A stretch of DNA of 64,000 bases from positions 9,077,390 to 9,141,389 of the forward strand of contig NC_061816.1 in NCBI RefSeq assembly GCF_021462225.1, written 5' to 3'. Shown in pieces: positions 28,094 to 40,503 of this stretch; the first letter of the stretch is position 1, and the number at the start of each line of letters is the position of its first letter. The notes under the pieces are model-generated. The model saw only the letters and a program-made list of their open reading frames with translations, searched no databases and was not told where the DNA came from. This stretch comes from Girardinichthys multiradiatus (taxonomy: Eukaryota > Chordata > Actinopteri > Cyprinodontiformes > Goodeidae). Position numbers and translations under genes: made by a program.

Positions 28094-31000
28094 TTAAGTT
28101 CTGCCACTTTTACCGTTAGACAGAGGTTCTGCTTCGGAGGTTACCGGCACAGGGCTGAGCTCTGTGGGCGGGCCGCCGGCTGAGTCTCCCCGCTCCCGGT
28201 TCTGGTTCCTGAAGTGACGGATGAGGACGACGGCGGAGCTGATTAAGTACACCACGGTGAGCAGGCTGAAGTAAATGAAGTATATGTAGAACTGCAACAG
28301 AAAGCAGAGAGCTACCGATGCACCACTGATGGATTCCAGTAATGGTTTCATTTGAGAAGAATGGATCTTCAACAAGATTAGCAGCAGAAACTTGATTATT
28401 TTTATTATATCTATGAAAACCCGGGAGGAGGCCTGGGACGAAACAAGGTCATCTGCAGGACATTTTTTACTCCATATTTCAGTAAAAATCCAGCATTTCT
28501 ACATATGTAAAGCACAATAACTTTCTACCTTTTTATAATAAAATTATAATTGTATGATCCCAAAAATAATACCAGTGCGTTTAAAAAAACTGAGTAAAGC
28601 TCAAAAGTATTGGAATAATTTTATTTCACACTGCTAAGGCCAAATAAAAACAGGAAATCAGCATTTCGAGCTGTTTTTACTGAAACTTCCTCTGGTCTTT
28701 TTTTTTTTTTATGCTGAACCATATAAAACATAAACACATCATTTCTGTAAAGCCCCCAGAGAAACCCCCAGAAATACCTGAGAATGCACGTCTAATCCCA
28801 GGCCTCTCTTGTCTGAAAATATCAGGTTGATGATGCTCTTCAGTATCGTCCCTAAGAAGGTGTTGATGCCGAACACCAGAGCACACAGCTCCTTGGTGAG
28901 CGACGAGGCGATCTGGAAACTGGGGAGAAACCAGCGTTGTGATATTCTGAGCACAGCTGTTGATTATCAGGCATTTAGGAGAATAAAATCAGTGGAGACT
29001 CAACACTGCGCCTCGGCATCTCAGGTCCTAGTAAATACTGTTTGTTTTCTTTGGCACTCACGTGGCGATAGGCACCAGGAACTGATAGAAGGCTCTGAAG
29101 AGGATGTAGGAAACATAACAGACCCAAATGTAATTGGTGGTACCCATGAACAGCAGCAGGCCCGCCTGCACCGCCGTGATAAGGCCGATGACGAGCTCGG
29201 ACCAGACGTTCCACCGGATTTTAGTGAAGCCCGCCATAAAGGAGGTAGCCGCACCTGCGGACCAGAAAAACACAGGCAAGTCAGCTAAAATGACAATTAT
29301 GACGATGATAATCTCTGCTTCTTTGTGTTTAAACACACTGATTTCTCTTCGAGTGAGACGAGTACACAGAAATCAATCAGTGCATGTCAAAACAAGCAGC
29401 AGAACAACCAGAACATCTGGTCCTCCAATCGTTATCAGTCACCTAACATCACATTTTGTTTTGTTAGGACTCTTTACTGCTTCCAGGTTACTTAATCAGT
29501 TTACTACCTTTGTGCTTTACAGACATTTAAAGAGCAGAACGTGATGTCATCTCGTAAAAACACTAAGCAGAGCAGTTTGTTGTTTTATTCAGAGCTCTAA
29601 AGGAATTAGATTGATAGATTAGCCGGCTGAGCTAACGTGAAAGTTGAGAGTTTATAGTTTTCTTCTGCTTTTTCCATATTTGCAGCATTTACTAAAACCA
29701 CAGCGATGGCATGGGCTCAAAATACTTCCATTGGACAAAGGTATCAGTCAGGAGAAAGGTACAAAAAGACAGGGATCAACATCTGGGGAACATGTTGGAC
29801 AACTGGTTGTGTCCTACTTTTGACAACAACGTCCTCTGCCCGGGTAAAACAGAGCTGAGCGTCATCAAAAAGCACTATATATCCACAGTGAAACATGGTG
29901 TTGGCAGCATCATGCTCTGGGGTTACTTTCCCTTTTTATGAAGGTGGACAAACTCGTGACCATTTCCATCTCGGTTCGTTCTGAACCAAAGACTCTTTAG
30001 GTGTGTACTAGAAATCTGAAGATTACACCATCGCTGTGGGTTCTTCACCAGACGGAAATTAAAGTTCTGGAATGGCCCAAATGGAGTCCAGAACTGAAAG
30101 AAAATTTGTTGGGTCACCCCAAACAAGAAATGTCCTCACAAGAACGATTTACAGGGTAGAATGGGCAAATATTGCAAGGTCGAAAACACGCTTCAAAACA
30201 TTGTAGTTTAGGGGTTTTATCTAGTATAGTTTTGGGTAACTCCCCACTTATTACTTCTTTTAATATTTAACGCCTTTAGAACCTGCTTGATATTGACTTC
30301 CTGATTGCTGATGTCTGTCCGAACTCGGCAGAATTGCTGTATCTTATCTTGCACTATGTTCTTGGAATAATCTTCCAAGTACATCAGATTACTTTATGCT
30401 TCTATTCTGCTCTAGTAAATGAATACATCTCGCACTCAGCTAAGCATAAACTACAGACATCTGGGACACATAGATTTTCCTGTTAATACCAGATTTGATA
30501 ATTCCAGGAAAGGCTCACTCAGTAACGTCGCAGCTGCCTCCACTGCCCCGTTGTAGGAGGCGGAGGAATTCACTTGGTTCCACAGGATGTGGACGTAGAA
30601 CAGCACCAGGTAATATCCGGTGGAGTTGAAGATCCACCACAGGGACCAGAGCCTCAGATTGGGCCTCTTCACCACGTTCCTGACCTCCAGCAGCATATGC
30701 ACAAAAACAGAATCTCTCCAGCATGATGTTGAGGACAAACCTCCCTGTTTGGGGTTAATTTTTTCCAGTTCTGACTGAGCTGCTTTCCCCGTCAGCTCCT
30801 TTTGCTCCTGATTCTTCATCCGATTGAAATACAGCGAGCGCTTCGGCCAGGGCAGGCAGAACGAAAGCGCCAATCCGAAGCCCACAAAACCCAGACAGAT
30901 GGCGTCCAGGGTGTAGTAGGTGACGTTGCCCAAAGATATGCAGAGCTGGCCCAGCACAGAGCTGGTGAAGACCCCCAGCAGGACTGAGGAGCGGGAGTAG

Positions 31001-32747
31001 CCCGCCACACGCTGATAGAGGACCGGGTTGACCAGGGAGAAGATGTAGGAGGAGTAGGCCACGCGGCAGGCCATGGTGATGCCATAGAAGAACTCCATTA
31101 ACTGCATGTGAAGCAGCGTGGTGCCCAGGAGCATGAGAAGCCAGATGACCACCTGACTTATGGCCTGGATGATCAGGACGGGCTTGTAGCGCAGAAGATC
31201 TGTCAGCAGGAAGGCTGGCATCAGCATCACCATGTAGGAGTACGTCAGCACCGGAGTGATCTCATTGGTCACCTGCAAACAGCGACAGGCGATAAAATTC
31301 AGGCTTTTTCTCTTCTACTTGGTGTCCAAACTGGGTCCAGCAGATAAATCAGGCTGGTTTATTCAGCCCCCCTTACTCCGACATCCCTAAATAAAATCTA
31401 AAGCAAGAATGACCCGTCTGGAGTGATCTCAGTAGTAAATAAAGCCAATGTTTGTAATTAATCTCTGTATAATTAAATAGCAAAATGTTAGAAATCTGAA
31501 TTACTTGAGCGATAAATCTGTAAAAGATGTTAACGTTTAGCATTTGGTAAATAATGGATGACCTTTTTTTTTTTAAATCATGCTGGATATCTAAAAACAA
31601 TATTTATAGCTTACTTTTTATTATAGCTGTATTTAAAAGTCCTTTAAAGTCCTAAAACTGCAGGTTCTGACTGATTATCTCACATTTAGTTACAACACAG
31701 GATTGATTTTTCTAACATTACATCACCTTTAACAATAGTTTACAGGTTCAGAGGAGTCCTACACATTTTAGCTCAAAGTTGCATACTTTTCCAGTCAAAC
31801 TTCAAGGTTCCTGGGGTCATTTTTTGACATTTTTAAAAAAACATGAAGTTGACAAATATTTCTAAAATGATCAGGCTTCAAATACATAAACTTCATATGT
31901 AACAGAAGCCACAGAATGTGAGTAAGCAAAGGAGCGGTAGAGGTAAACACAGATAAGGAAACAGCTGACATCATGGCATTCATGTCTAAAACCAACGTCT
32001 ATACTTTTAAAACTCAAATTCCCAGAGTTCTGGTCTTTTATAGCCAAATTTAAGTATAGCCTCAAAAGCTACAAATCTATGGCAGATATTTCTGCAGTGG
32101 CTTTTCAGAGGACTCAGCTCTTAGTGTCACTGCAGCCAATTATTTGATCAACATTAGTTTTTTTTCTCAACTCTAAATACATGTTCTACAATGTTCCGCC
32201 CTCCGAGGTCATTAAACAAAGATCACATCGGTACAAATCATATCAGCGTCCACTGACCCAGTTAGGTGGAATGTGAACTCTGACCCGCAGTAAGATGGAT
32301 CAGTAAACTCCCTACAGGGAACATGTGAACTCATCTGAGCAGGTTCAGTTGGCGAGCTGAAACATTACTGAAAGACTCTTAAAGAGAGCTGGAAGTCCTT
32401 GACTGGAAATGTTTTCATTGAGTTAAAGCAGAGATAATTGACCCATAAGGGACGACACTAACCTGCTGTCTGGTGAAGTTCTTCTCTGAGCTCAACAAAT
32501 TCGGCGTAATGAACGCCTCCCCAGGCCTTATCGAAGACATGAACCCGTAGAAACACAAAAATATGACGGAGCACTTCAGCTTTATGCCATCCCTGGAATC
32601 CTCTGTGGGTTCCTCGGAAGGATTCGGGGCCACAGCTGTCTCCACATCTCCGTGTCCCTCAGCGTCTTCGGGTGCGGGTGTTTTCAGATCCATGTCTTTC
32701 TCTCCGTCTGATCTGCCCTCGCTCGCCGTTGTGTCGTCCACTGCCAT
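28094..32747 (-). CDS. slc19a1: Reduced folate carrier (folate/organic phosphate antiporter)
   Basis: SLC19A1 is a 12-helix plasma-membrane carrier that imports reduced folates (and cyclic dinucleotides in mammals) in exchange for organic anions. Exons 32747-32463, 31272-30519, 29254-29062, 28919-28778 and 28291-28094 join in phase to 523 aa. It matches SLC19A1 rather than the thiamine carriers SLC19A2/3: 'IRPGEAFITP' before the first loop, 'VTNEITPVL' at the start of exon 2, 'YQRVAGYSR' and 'RLWSLWW' before helix 7. The arginines of helix 4 ('CRVAYSSY') and helix 10 ('LFRAFYQF') are kept. The acidic N-terminus is longer than the human one, and the C-terminal tail is much shorter. The start 'GCCACGATGG' is a strong Kozak context. 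A leader-exon acceptor lies at 32838. Confidence 0.94.
29690..30170 (+). mobile_element. DNA-transposon relic in slc19a1 intron 2
   Basis: The words 'cagtgaaacatggtgttggc' and 'agcatcatgctctgggg' near 29887-29922, and 'aatggcccaaatggagtcca' near 30072, come from a Tc1/mariner-like transposase in the right order. The frame is lost and the ends are uncertain. Confidence 0.55.
31273..32462 (-). other. slc19a1 intron 1 (between coding exons 1 and 2)
   Basis: A 1.2-kb intron with GT..AG ends. I see no gene or clear mobile element in it. Confidence 0.6.
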
Positions 32748-32838
32748 CGTGGCACCTGGATGTCGGACCCCCCACGGGACGCAGAGTGCAACCTTTCTGC
32801 TGTGTCAGATCAGCATGAAGGGGAAAAAGCTGCTCTAA
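32748..32838 (-). other. 5' UTR portion of the slc19a1 start exon
   Basis: On the minus strand a textbook acceptor, 'ccttctttcattgcag', ends just before 32838, 91 bases upstream of the ATG. A non-coding first exon therefore lies further right. Minus-strand donors near 34431 ('AAG' then GTAACC) and 34481 ('GAG' then GTAGTG) are candidates. Confidence 0.5.
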
Positions 32839-33599
32839 CTGCAATGAAAGAAGGAAACCTAAAACGTTTTCTGACACTGATTGGTCCTCTGAGGGTCAGA
32901 AATGGCTGAGCTACGCGGAACAAACCATTTTTCAGGATGATGAAATGGTAGGTATACTGCGAACATGCCGCCGCTCACATGTTGACCTTTGCTCCACTTC
33001 ACGTGTGACATTGTTTGACAGCAAGCTATCCACCAACTGAGATTTGGGGCATTGTTGACCTGAAACGATAACAGTCCTTTCTGTTAGTCTCGCTAACATG
33101 ACACTGTCCTGTGTAAAGAAAAGCATGAGGCAAAATCATCATTTATATCCTTCCTTTTTTGAATACAGTTGGTCTAAAAACTGTTCAAATCCAATGTTTT
33201 GTTGCATGCACCAAAAAAACAAAAGTCCACCTCACACGTATACAATCAAATATTTCATCTTCTGCACATTTAAACCAGGAAGCTGCATAACAGCTGCACA
33301 AAGGTGCCACATTTAACAAATGACGGCCCTCTGAGCAAACAAATCCAATCAAATAGCATGCAAATAAACTTAAACAGAGCCTGAAATGCAGCGTATCGTT
33401 AGAAAGTTTTGCATCGGTGTCTTGCTACCTCTATGCAATAAAAAAATGCATATATTATTCATATATATTCAATATTCATACCCAATTTATTTATGTTACA
33501 ACTGCACGACCGAGTGTATTTTATTGGTATTTTTTACAGACCTACACATAAAATAATAAAGGAAAACTAAACATTTTTACAAATAAGAAATCTAAAAAC

Positions 33600-34115
33600 T
33601 GTGTGTTAAGAGGCCCATGGTAACTTTGGAGGAGCTGCAGCGGAGCAAGGTTCAGGTGGAACCTTTGCAGTTAACAGGACAACTATTAAAACTGCAAACA
33701 TGAGGAAGGAGGCGCTCTGGTCAGATGAGACACAAATTCAAAAATATTTGGAGAGCATGCAAAACACTAACTGCACCGCACATCACTATGGCGAAACATG
33801 GTGGTGGCAGCATCATGCTGAGGGGATGTTTTTCTTTAGTAGAGACAAAGAAGCTGGTTAGCTTTAATGGGAAATGGGCGCTCCATCCTGTTAGCTAGCA
33901 AAAGACTAGAGGCAGAAGTGAAGGTTGCTATTGGCATGTACCACGACTTCTTCAAACTGGACACCAGTACACACCATCATTGTCAGATGTTTATTCCACT
34001 TCATAATTATGCTTTTTGTTGGTGCCCTAATAAGATACATTGTAAGTTGAAGACGGTTCAAAGAATGTGAAAAACGTTTAGGGGTGTGAATACTTTTGCA
34101 AGGTACTGCGTGTTC
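33600..34115 (+). mobile_element. DNA-transposon relic upstream of slc19a1
   Basis: The segments 'tctggtcagatgagac' (33716), 'gaaacatggtggtggcagca' (33794) followed by 'tcatgctgaggggatg', and the terminus 'gaatacttttgcaaggtact' (34090) occur in the order of a fish Tc1/mariner-like element. No frame remains open. Confidence 0.6.
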
Positions 34116-34552
34116 TGGATGGGAAAGCTCAGATTCTGCACAATGCAACAGAAGACGAGCTGGAACTGGGTCACTGAATCCGTCGTTACAGCAGCTAAAC
34201 AAACACGTTACACAAGAGTGTTGGCGCTCACAAACAGAGCCCGCTAGCTGCTAATGTGCTGACCCTAATGTTAAAATGAGGCGTTCAGTGGGTTTAATGC
34301 TATTTTTACGAAACATTTACTAAACTACAGCTAACACGCTATAAATAATGTCCATTAAAAACACTAATCTGATTGAAATGATGTTTAAAGGAAGTAGTTT
34401 AAACTCAACAAGGCAAGACATGGTTACCTTCCCGTTAAAAAGAGCAGTTCCTACTTTAATAAATTTAAGATTTTACACTACCTCATGAGGTCCAAAGATG
34501 CAGCACAGGATGAACAGTGTGCCCGGCGCGTTTCTGGGAAATGCCGTTTTAC
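34116..34552 (-). promoter_or_regulatory. Probable slc19a1 promoter / leader-exon region
   Basis: The sequence is less AT-rich than its surroundings near 34490-34552. It contains candidate minus-strand splice donors at 34431 and 34481 and a 'TTTCCCAGAAACGCGCC' block on the minus strand. The I-type LINE abuts it directly on the right. No TATA box is evident, and the assignment rests on position and donors. Confidence 0.3.
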
Positions 34553-35118
34553 CTTCTTCTTCTTCTTCCCGTTTTGTATTGGCGGTTGGCAAACAACAGA
34601 ATTGGCGCATTACTGCCACCTGCTGGTATGGAGTGTGGACCAGAATGTCTCTCAGGAATTAAATTCTATTGCACAGCAGTGTTGTTTTTAGATAACGAAA
34701 TATTATCTGATAAATGTTACTTTTTGAATTATTTCTACACAAATCAACTAAATCTAATTTAACTTTAATTCTATTTAAATTTTGAATGAATTGTTGTCTC
34801 TCTTCCTCATATTTTCTTACAGTGCAACATGACATGCTCTATTGTTTCATCTATTCCACAGTATTCATATTTATAATCACAATGTTTCCCTAAAATAAAA
34901 ACACTACTATTTAATCCAGTATCCGCAAATATTAGACGAGAAATAATTGTTTCTTCCCTCCTTGCCCTTCCTGTTCTTCTCATTTCTCCAGTCTTCTTTT
35001 GAATTTTATAAAACCAACGTCCTTTCTTTTCTTTCTCCCATTCCTTTTGCCATTTATCCTCCATTTTCTGTTTAATTAACATTTTTATTTCTGTTTTACC
35101 AAAAATTAATAACGAAAT

Positions 35119-35616
35119 CTACTGATACATTTTAACAGCTTCTTTTGCTGCCCTATCTACTAATTTGTTTCCTTTAACACCATAATGTGCTGGTATCCAT
35201 AGAAAATGTATCATTAAACCCATCATATTCATTCTATATAATGTCTGTTGAATTTCTATTAAAATATCTGGCCTGCTTTCTGAATGATTATACTGTAAAC
35301 TAACTAATGATGAACTGGAATCTGAACAAATTACTGATCTTAATGGTCTTATTGCCTCAACCCATTGAATGGCTAATAATATAGCAATCATTTCTCCTGT
35401 AAATACTGAAAGTCCATCATTTATTATTTTCCTAATTTTAACATTGAACTCTGGTACTATGAAAGCTACTCCAACTTTATTTAATATATTTTTAGAAGCA
35501 TCTGTATAAATTTGAACATAACCATAATATTTATTGATATAATCCTGTACTACATGTGAATTTAAACTAAATTCCTTATTCTCATTTCTCCTTTTCAACA
35601 AAGTAAAATCTACCAT
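35119..35616 (-). pseudogene. LINE RNase H domain
   Basis: The first catalytic Asp is in 'IYTDASK', the Glu in 'GEMIAILLA', the next Asp in 'ICSDSSS', and the 'WIPAHYGVKGNKLVDRAA' block supplies the final His and Asp. The four-residue active site looks complete, but the domain is cut off from the rest of ORF2 by stops. Confidence 0.85.
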
Positions 35617-37552
35617 AACCTCTGGAATTATCCACTGATAATGGAACTGTTTGACTTATATTAACCTGATCAATTTTGAATTTTGTCATTTTCTTATTCA
35701 CGATCCAACCAAAACTTTTAATATATTTTATCTCTTTTTCCCAGCAAGGTTTTATTGTTTTTTGGGTTGGATGATCCTGTCTATGACGTCTTAAATTAGC
35801 CCAATAATTTAATGTTAATTGCTCCTGTACATAACCTCAGTGCTTGGTATTGAATGCGATCTAATTTGTGTAAATTTCTGTCTGCTGCTAAATTACAAAC
35901 AATGCTTCCATAATCTAGTACTGATCTAATTAATCCTGTATATATAGCCTTAAGTGCTATCCTATCTGCCCCCCAATCACTACCAGTTAAACACTTCATA
36001 TTATTTAATAGTGTCTTGCATTTGTCTAAAACTTTCTGAATGTGCATATTCCATGTAATTCTTTCATAAAACCAAACCCCTAGAAATTGAAATTGCTTCA
36101 CCATTTCTATTTCATGGTTATATGACTTTACTTTAATATCATCACCATTTTGTCCCTTGTAAAGAACATTGTTTTAGTCTGGTCTCCTGAAAATTTGAAT
36201 CCCCATTTATATGACCAATTTTCAACTTTAAAAATAGCTTCTTGCATCTTTTTACTAATAAACTCTAAATTCCTTCATCTCTACCACATTGCTCCATCAT
36301 CAGCAAAAAGAGAATATCCCATCCCATTATCTATATTTTGAAACACATCATTTATCATTAATGAAAATAATAAAGGACTTATTATACTTCCTTGTGGAGT
36401 ACCATTTTCAGCAATATTTTTCTCAGAATAATGATTTCCTATTCTTACTTGTATTTGTCTTCTAGTTAGAAAATCTTTCATTCCTCTTTACATCATTCCA
36501 GTAATACCTATCTTTCTAATTTAATAATAAACCTTCTTTCACGTCATTCACTTTGTCAATATCAAAAAGCACTGCTACAATACTTTCTTTGTCAATTTGC
36601 TCTTTTCTGATTTCAAATTACAAATTTAAAACTGCATCCATAGTATTCCTACCTCTACTAAAACTCCTTTGATATTGTAATATATTCCTTTGATTCTATA
36701 TAATATATCATCCTTTCATTAAACATTTTCTCCATTATTTTACAAATATTAGATGTTAATGCAATCGGTCTATAATTTTCAGGTTTTGTGTCATCTTTTC
36801 CTGGCTTACATATTGGTATTATTAGTGCTTCTTTCCAACTTTTTGGTCATTTTCCATTTTCCCAAACTGTATTATAAAGTTCCAATAAAATGTCCTTAGA
36901 TGAATCACTAAGATGTTTTATCATTAAATAACAAATTTGATCTTTTCCTGGGGTTGGTAATTAAAATTTCTGAAGAGCTCAATTTAATTCTGATTTTGTA
37001 AAAGGAACATTCAATAAATCATTTACATTTTCTATCTGTTCCAGTATCTCTCTTTTTTCTAATTTTGTCATTTCTCTTCCCCTTTTCCCTTCCAAAGTAA
37101 TATTATCTGAACTATGTATTTTAATAAAAGTTTTTGCCATCAGATCTACCTTTTCTTCATATTTTACTGCTGTAACTTGGCCATCACTTAATACTGGATA
37201 ACCATATTCTCTTTTAATCCCAATCATTTTTCTTGTCATTGACCATACTTTATTAATGTCTGTTTCTCTTCCCACCGAGTTACAAAAATTTCTCCAACAA
37301 TCCTTTTTTGGACTTTTTATAGTTCTTCTCATGAGAGCCTGACATCTCTTGTATTCTACAAGATTCTGGGGACTGTGATTCCTTTTTTAGCAATTTAAAA
37401 GCTTTATTTCGACTTTTAATTACTTTGTCACATTCCTTTGACCACCATGGAGCAACCTTCTTATTACCCCTACCTCCTTTCTTCTTTATGGATTGATTAG
37501 TAGCTTGTAAAATGGCATCACAAACATAGAAATTTAAATTATCCACTTCCAT
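35617..37552 (-). pseudogene. LINE reverse transcriptase, fragmented
   Basis: Pieces of the RT persist: 'GTPQGSIISPLLF' and the catalytic 'LFADDGAMW' near 36281-36400, the thumb-like region at 35796-36104, and the upstream part at 36979-37552. Several in-frame stops and frameshifts separate them. Confidence 0.8.
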
Positions 37553-38532
37553 ATTTTAAATAAATGTTTTCCCATTCCTGATCGCTTATAAGCCTAAATG
37601 TTTCCCAATTGGTACTACTGAAACACCATTTCTTTAAGCCACCTATCTTATGCTTTTCAATTTCTAAATTTATTTCTGTTATTATGGGATAATGGTCACT
37701 TCCTATTGTTGTATCTTTAATTATTTGCCATGAACTAACTCCTGGCAGCGAATTCAGATTATTGAAAGATCAATTACTGATTCCGCACCTGTTGTCATAT
37801 TAACTCTTCTGCCTCTTCCATCATTTAAACAAACAAGATTTTTATTCTCCGTTAATTCTTCAATAACTATTCCATTGCAGTCATTTTTAGTTCCCCAGAA
37901 TGTACTATGTGCATTAAAATCACCACACCAAACATTTTTCCATTGAAATAATAATCAATTTCATCCATCAATTCAGTTTTAATTATTTTACAAGGATGAT
38001 AAAAATGTATAACTTTGATGCTTTCCTTCCTGTTCCAAATTTCTGCAGCTATATATTCTAATTGAACTCCTTTTGCTAACAATCTAAATTGAATTCCTAT
38101 TTTCAAAAATGTTATACAACCCCCTCCTTGACTTTCATTTCTCTCTCTTCGCACACCAGTATATCCTTTAATAACAAAATCCAAATTTGGTTTGAGCCAA
38201 GTTTCCTGTATACATATTATATATGTTTTTTTGCTAAGTTTTTTAATGAATCCTTTAAATTCTTGCCCATTTGCTATTAAACTTCGAGCGTTCCACTGTA
38301 AAATAATCAATGTTTTCTCTCCTGGTGTCCCTGACTTCCCATCTCCTCCCAATCCTTTATTTTTACGTTCCCATAAAATATCTTTTATACCAAAGAACTT
38401 CTCCGCTCTTTTTACTATTATTGTAATTTCCTCAGTTTTGTGCTTAACTTGATCTACGCAGTTAATCACATACGCAATGAACAACCCTATCTTCTCCACT
38501 GTGATCAAAGGTTCAGTTCTCTCTTTTGACAC
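37553..38532 (-). pseudogene. LINE APE-type endonuclease, frameshifted
   Basis: The frame opens with 'LQWNARSL' and 'IQETWLK' (the catalytic Glu), typical of apurinic-like endonucleases. It shifts near 37900, where the 'GDFNAHS' block should be. Confidence 0.8.
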
Positions 38533-38583
38533 TAATTGAGGTGATAAGTTTCGTTGGACATTTATCTCCCTCCTTCCAATCTG

Positions 38584-39500
38584 TCATTGCAGCCTCTTCA
38601 CAGCTTCAGGATAGCTGATATTGTTGGTTGTCTTCATTTCTTCCACTTCAATGGCTTTCTTTCTAACTTCACATCCCCCAAAAGTCACTCTATGTTGTCC
38701 TTGACAATTATAACATTTATCTTGAACATTTTCATTACATTCCTCATATCTATGATCACCCCCACATTTTGGACACCTTTGTTTTCCTTTACACACTGCT
38801 GCAACGTGTCCATATCTTTGACACTTGTAACACCAGAGTGGGGGAGGGATATGGGGTCTAACTGGATAGCTTATAAATTCTATCTTAACTCTCTCAGGTA
38901 GTATATTTTCTTGAAATTCTATCATTATTGATAGACTTTCAACTCTTTCTCCATTTATCGTTCTCAATAATCGTTTTATCTGATTCACCTCCACATCCTG
39001 AATGCTCTTTTTAAGTTTTCTAGATCTTCGTTCACAGGTATTTCTGTTGTCACTCCCCTCGTTACTTTCTTTTCTCCTAAAATCCTTTTTTCTCTCACAG
39101 ATTTCCTACAAATACCTTTAATATTGAAAGCTTTGTTTTTCTGTTCTTCTGTTTTACAAATGATCATTACACTCCCATCCCTAAGAGTTTTTGCAAAAGA
39201 AATATCTCCAATCTTCTTTTTAAGCTCTCTTGATAATGCAATTGGACCAATCTGAATGTTATCATCTTCTTCTTTAAATTTAGGAATTACTTTGAATTAA
39301 TCTCTAACAATCTTCTTTCGGATTTCAGGGATTCCTTCATCTGAACTGTTTTCTTCCAAAGATCTTTTACTGACTTGTGTCCCAGATAAACTTTCATTTT
39401 CTCGCCTAATTCTTCCTCTTCCTCTCCCTCTTCCACTAACAACCTTAGACCAATCATTCAAATCCATATCATCTTCATCGTCCTCTACCTGAGTCAGTCA
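38584..39500 (-). pseudogene. LINE ORF1 (gag-like, three zinc knuckles)
   Basis: Three Cys/His knuckles occur in a row: C-x2-C-x4-H-x4-C starting at 'CYKCQRYGH', then 'CPKCGGDH', then 'CYNCQGQH'. The N-terminal half is in two other frames (38985-39167 and upstream) with a stop at about 39297. An acidic, RG-rich start lies near 39400-39490. Confidence 0.8.
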
Positions 39501-39639
39501 CAATCCCGTTTATGCCAAACCGAATTCAACTGTATGTCTGCTTTATTGCTATTTCCTGTTTTCCTCGCACATCCAACATGTCTTTGAATGCGGTACAAGT
39601 GTCTTCTTGTAACATTTATCTCCCAGTATTCCTGATAAA

Positions 39640-40110
39640 TTATTTAAATATAATTAGAAATGATTTTTTTTTTTTGCTTTTAGCCTTACTCAGTGGAATC
39701 CAAAGATTTGTGTTTTTAGATTGTAAAGACTGCATTGCATCTTTATTTTCCTCCACTGCCAAATGTACAGGAATCCAAGCAAATTATACTGTGACTTTTT
39801 TGGGTGTGGAGTTTTTAAATCTGATTTACGCTATATTTCCATGTTGGGTTGTTTGATTTATTGCTTAATAAAGCAGACATACTATAAAAAGCTATCACAT
39901 AGTTTAACAATTCTGTTTTTCAGTCCAATTTAAACTCAAGAGTATTGCCATTATTGCTACAGTATATATATTGTCATATATTGTAGTATGGAGTTTATAC
40001 CGCTGCTCCAGTGTGCCCTGATTCTGGGTCTTTTAAGCCATCAGTAAATAATAAAAGTTTAGGTCCTAACCTGTCTGTGGGAAGCTGGTTTTTGTGCATC
40101 TGACACAGAT
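39640..40110 (-). mobile_element. RNase H relic of a second LINE family
   Basis: The minus strand reads 'LLLFTDGLKDPESGHTGAA' near 40070-40012, the first RNase H strand with its Asp. Then follow 'MAILLSLNW' near 39945 and 'WIPVHLAVEENKDAM' near 39780-39735. The blocks are in RNase H order with stops between them. The wording differs from the LINE at 35.1 kb, so it is another family or a distant copy. Confidence 0.75.
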
Positions 40111-40374
40111 ATTGAAGACACAGAATAATTTAAAGTAGCTAATGATTTTACAATATCTGTTTAAAAATATGGCTAATGATAAAAAATGAAAAGCTGGTAA
40201 GTTTGTTTTTTTTATTTTATTTTTATTTTTTTGCTTAGTGTTATTTAATCCTACAATTGATGTGGGACCTCTTCTGGTAGGTCACTGCTACTGCAAGTAG
40301 TTCCCAACAACAATAACAATTATAGTGGTAATAATAATGATAATGAACAGTAGTTTAGTTGAAAAGTGAAACTC

Positions 40375-40503
40375 AAAGCCATCTACTGGGATATTTTAGA
40401 GCCCCAGACCCAACAATGCAGACAAGCTTAATGCCGTTATCAAAGCAACCTGGACTTCCATTACACCTCAGCAGAACCAAAGGCTGATCCTCTTCAAGCC
40501 GAA
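40375..40503 (+). mobile_element. Tc1-like transposase C-terminal fragment
   Basis: The plus strand translates to 'WDILEPQTQQ' and then, with a small shift, 'LNAVIKATWTSITPQQ', the well-known end of Tc1-like transposases. It is cut by the Rex1 tail at about 40504. Confidence 0.65.

Larger units (their letters stand above)
34553..39500 (-). mobile_element. I-clade LINE with RNase H, nearly full length, broken
   Basis: Read on the minus strand, the order is a gag-like ORF1 with zinc knuckles, an APE endonuclease, a reverse transcriptase, an RNase H and a 3' UTR ending in a GAA-rich tail near 34553. RNase H after the RT is diagnostic of the I group of non-LTR retrotransposons. Many stops and frameshifts make it inactive. 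Confidence 0.85.

Noticed and set aside
28809..29544. Long plus-strand frames opposite slc19a1
   Set aside because: They are antisense shadows of slc19a1 exons 3 and 4, whose minus-strand translation matches the carrier family.
30516..31347. Extra frames over slc19a1 exon 2 in other phases
   Set aside because: Shadow frames of the same exon; only one phase carries the SLC19A1 motifs and joins in phase.
28094..32747. Identity as a thiamine transporter (SLC19A2/3)
   Set aside because: The exon 1 'IRPGEAFITP', 'VTNEITPVL' and 'YQRVAGYSR' blocks match SLC19A1, not the thiamine carriers.
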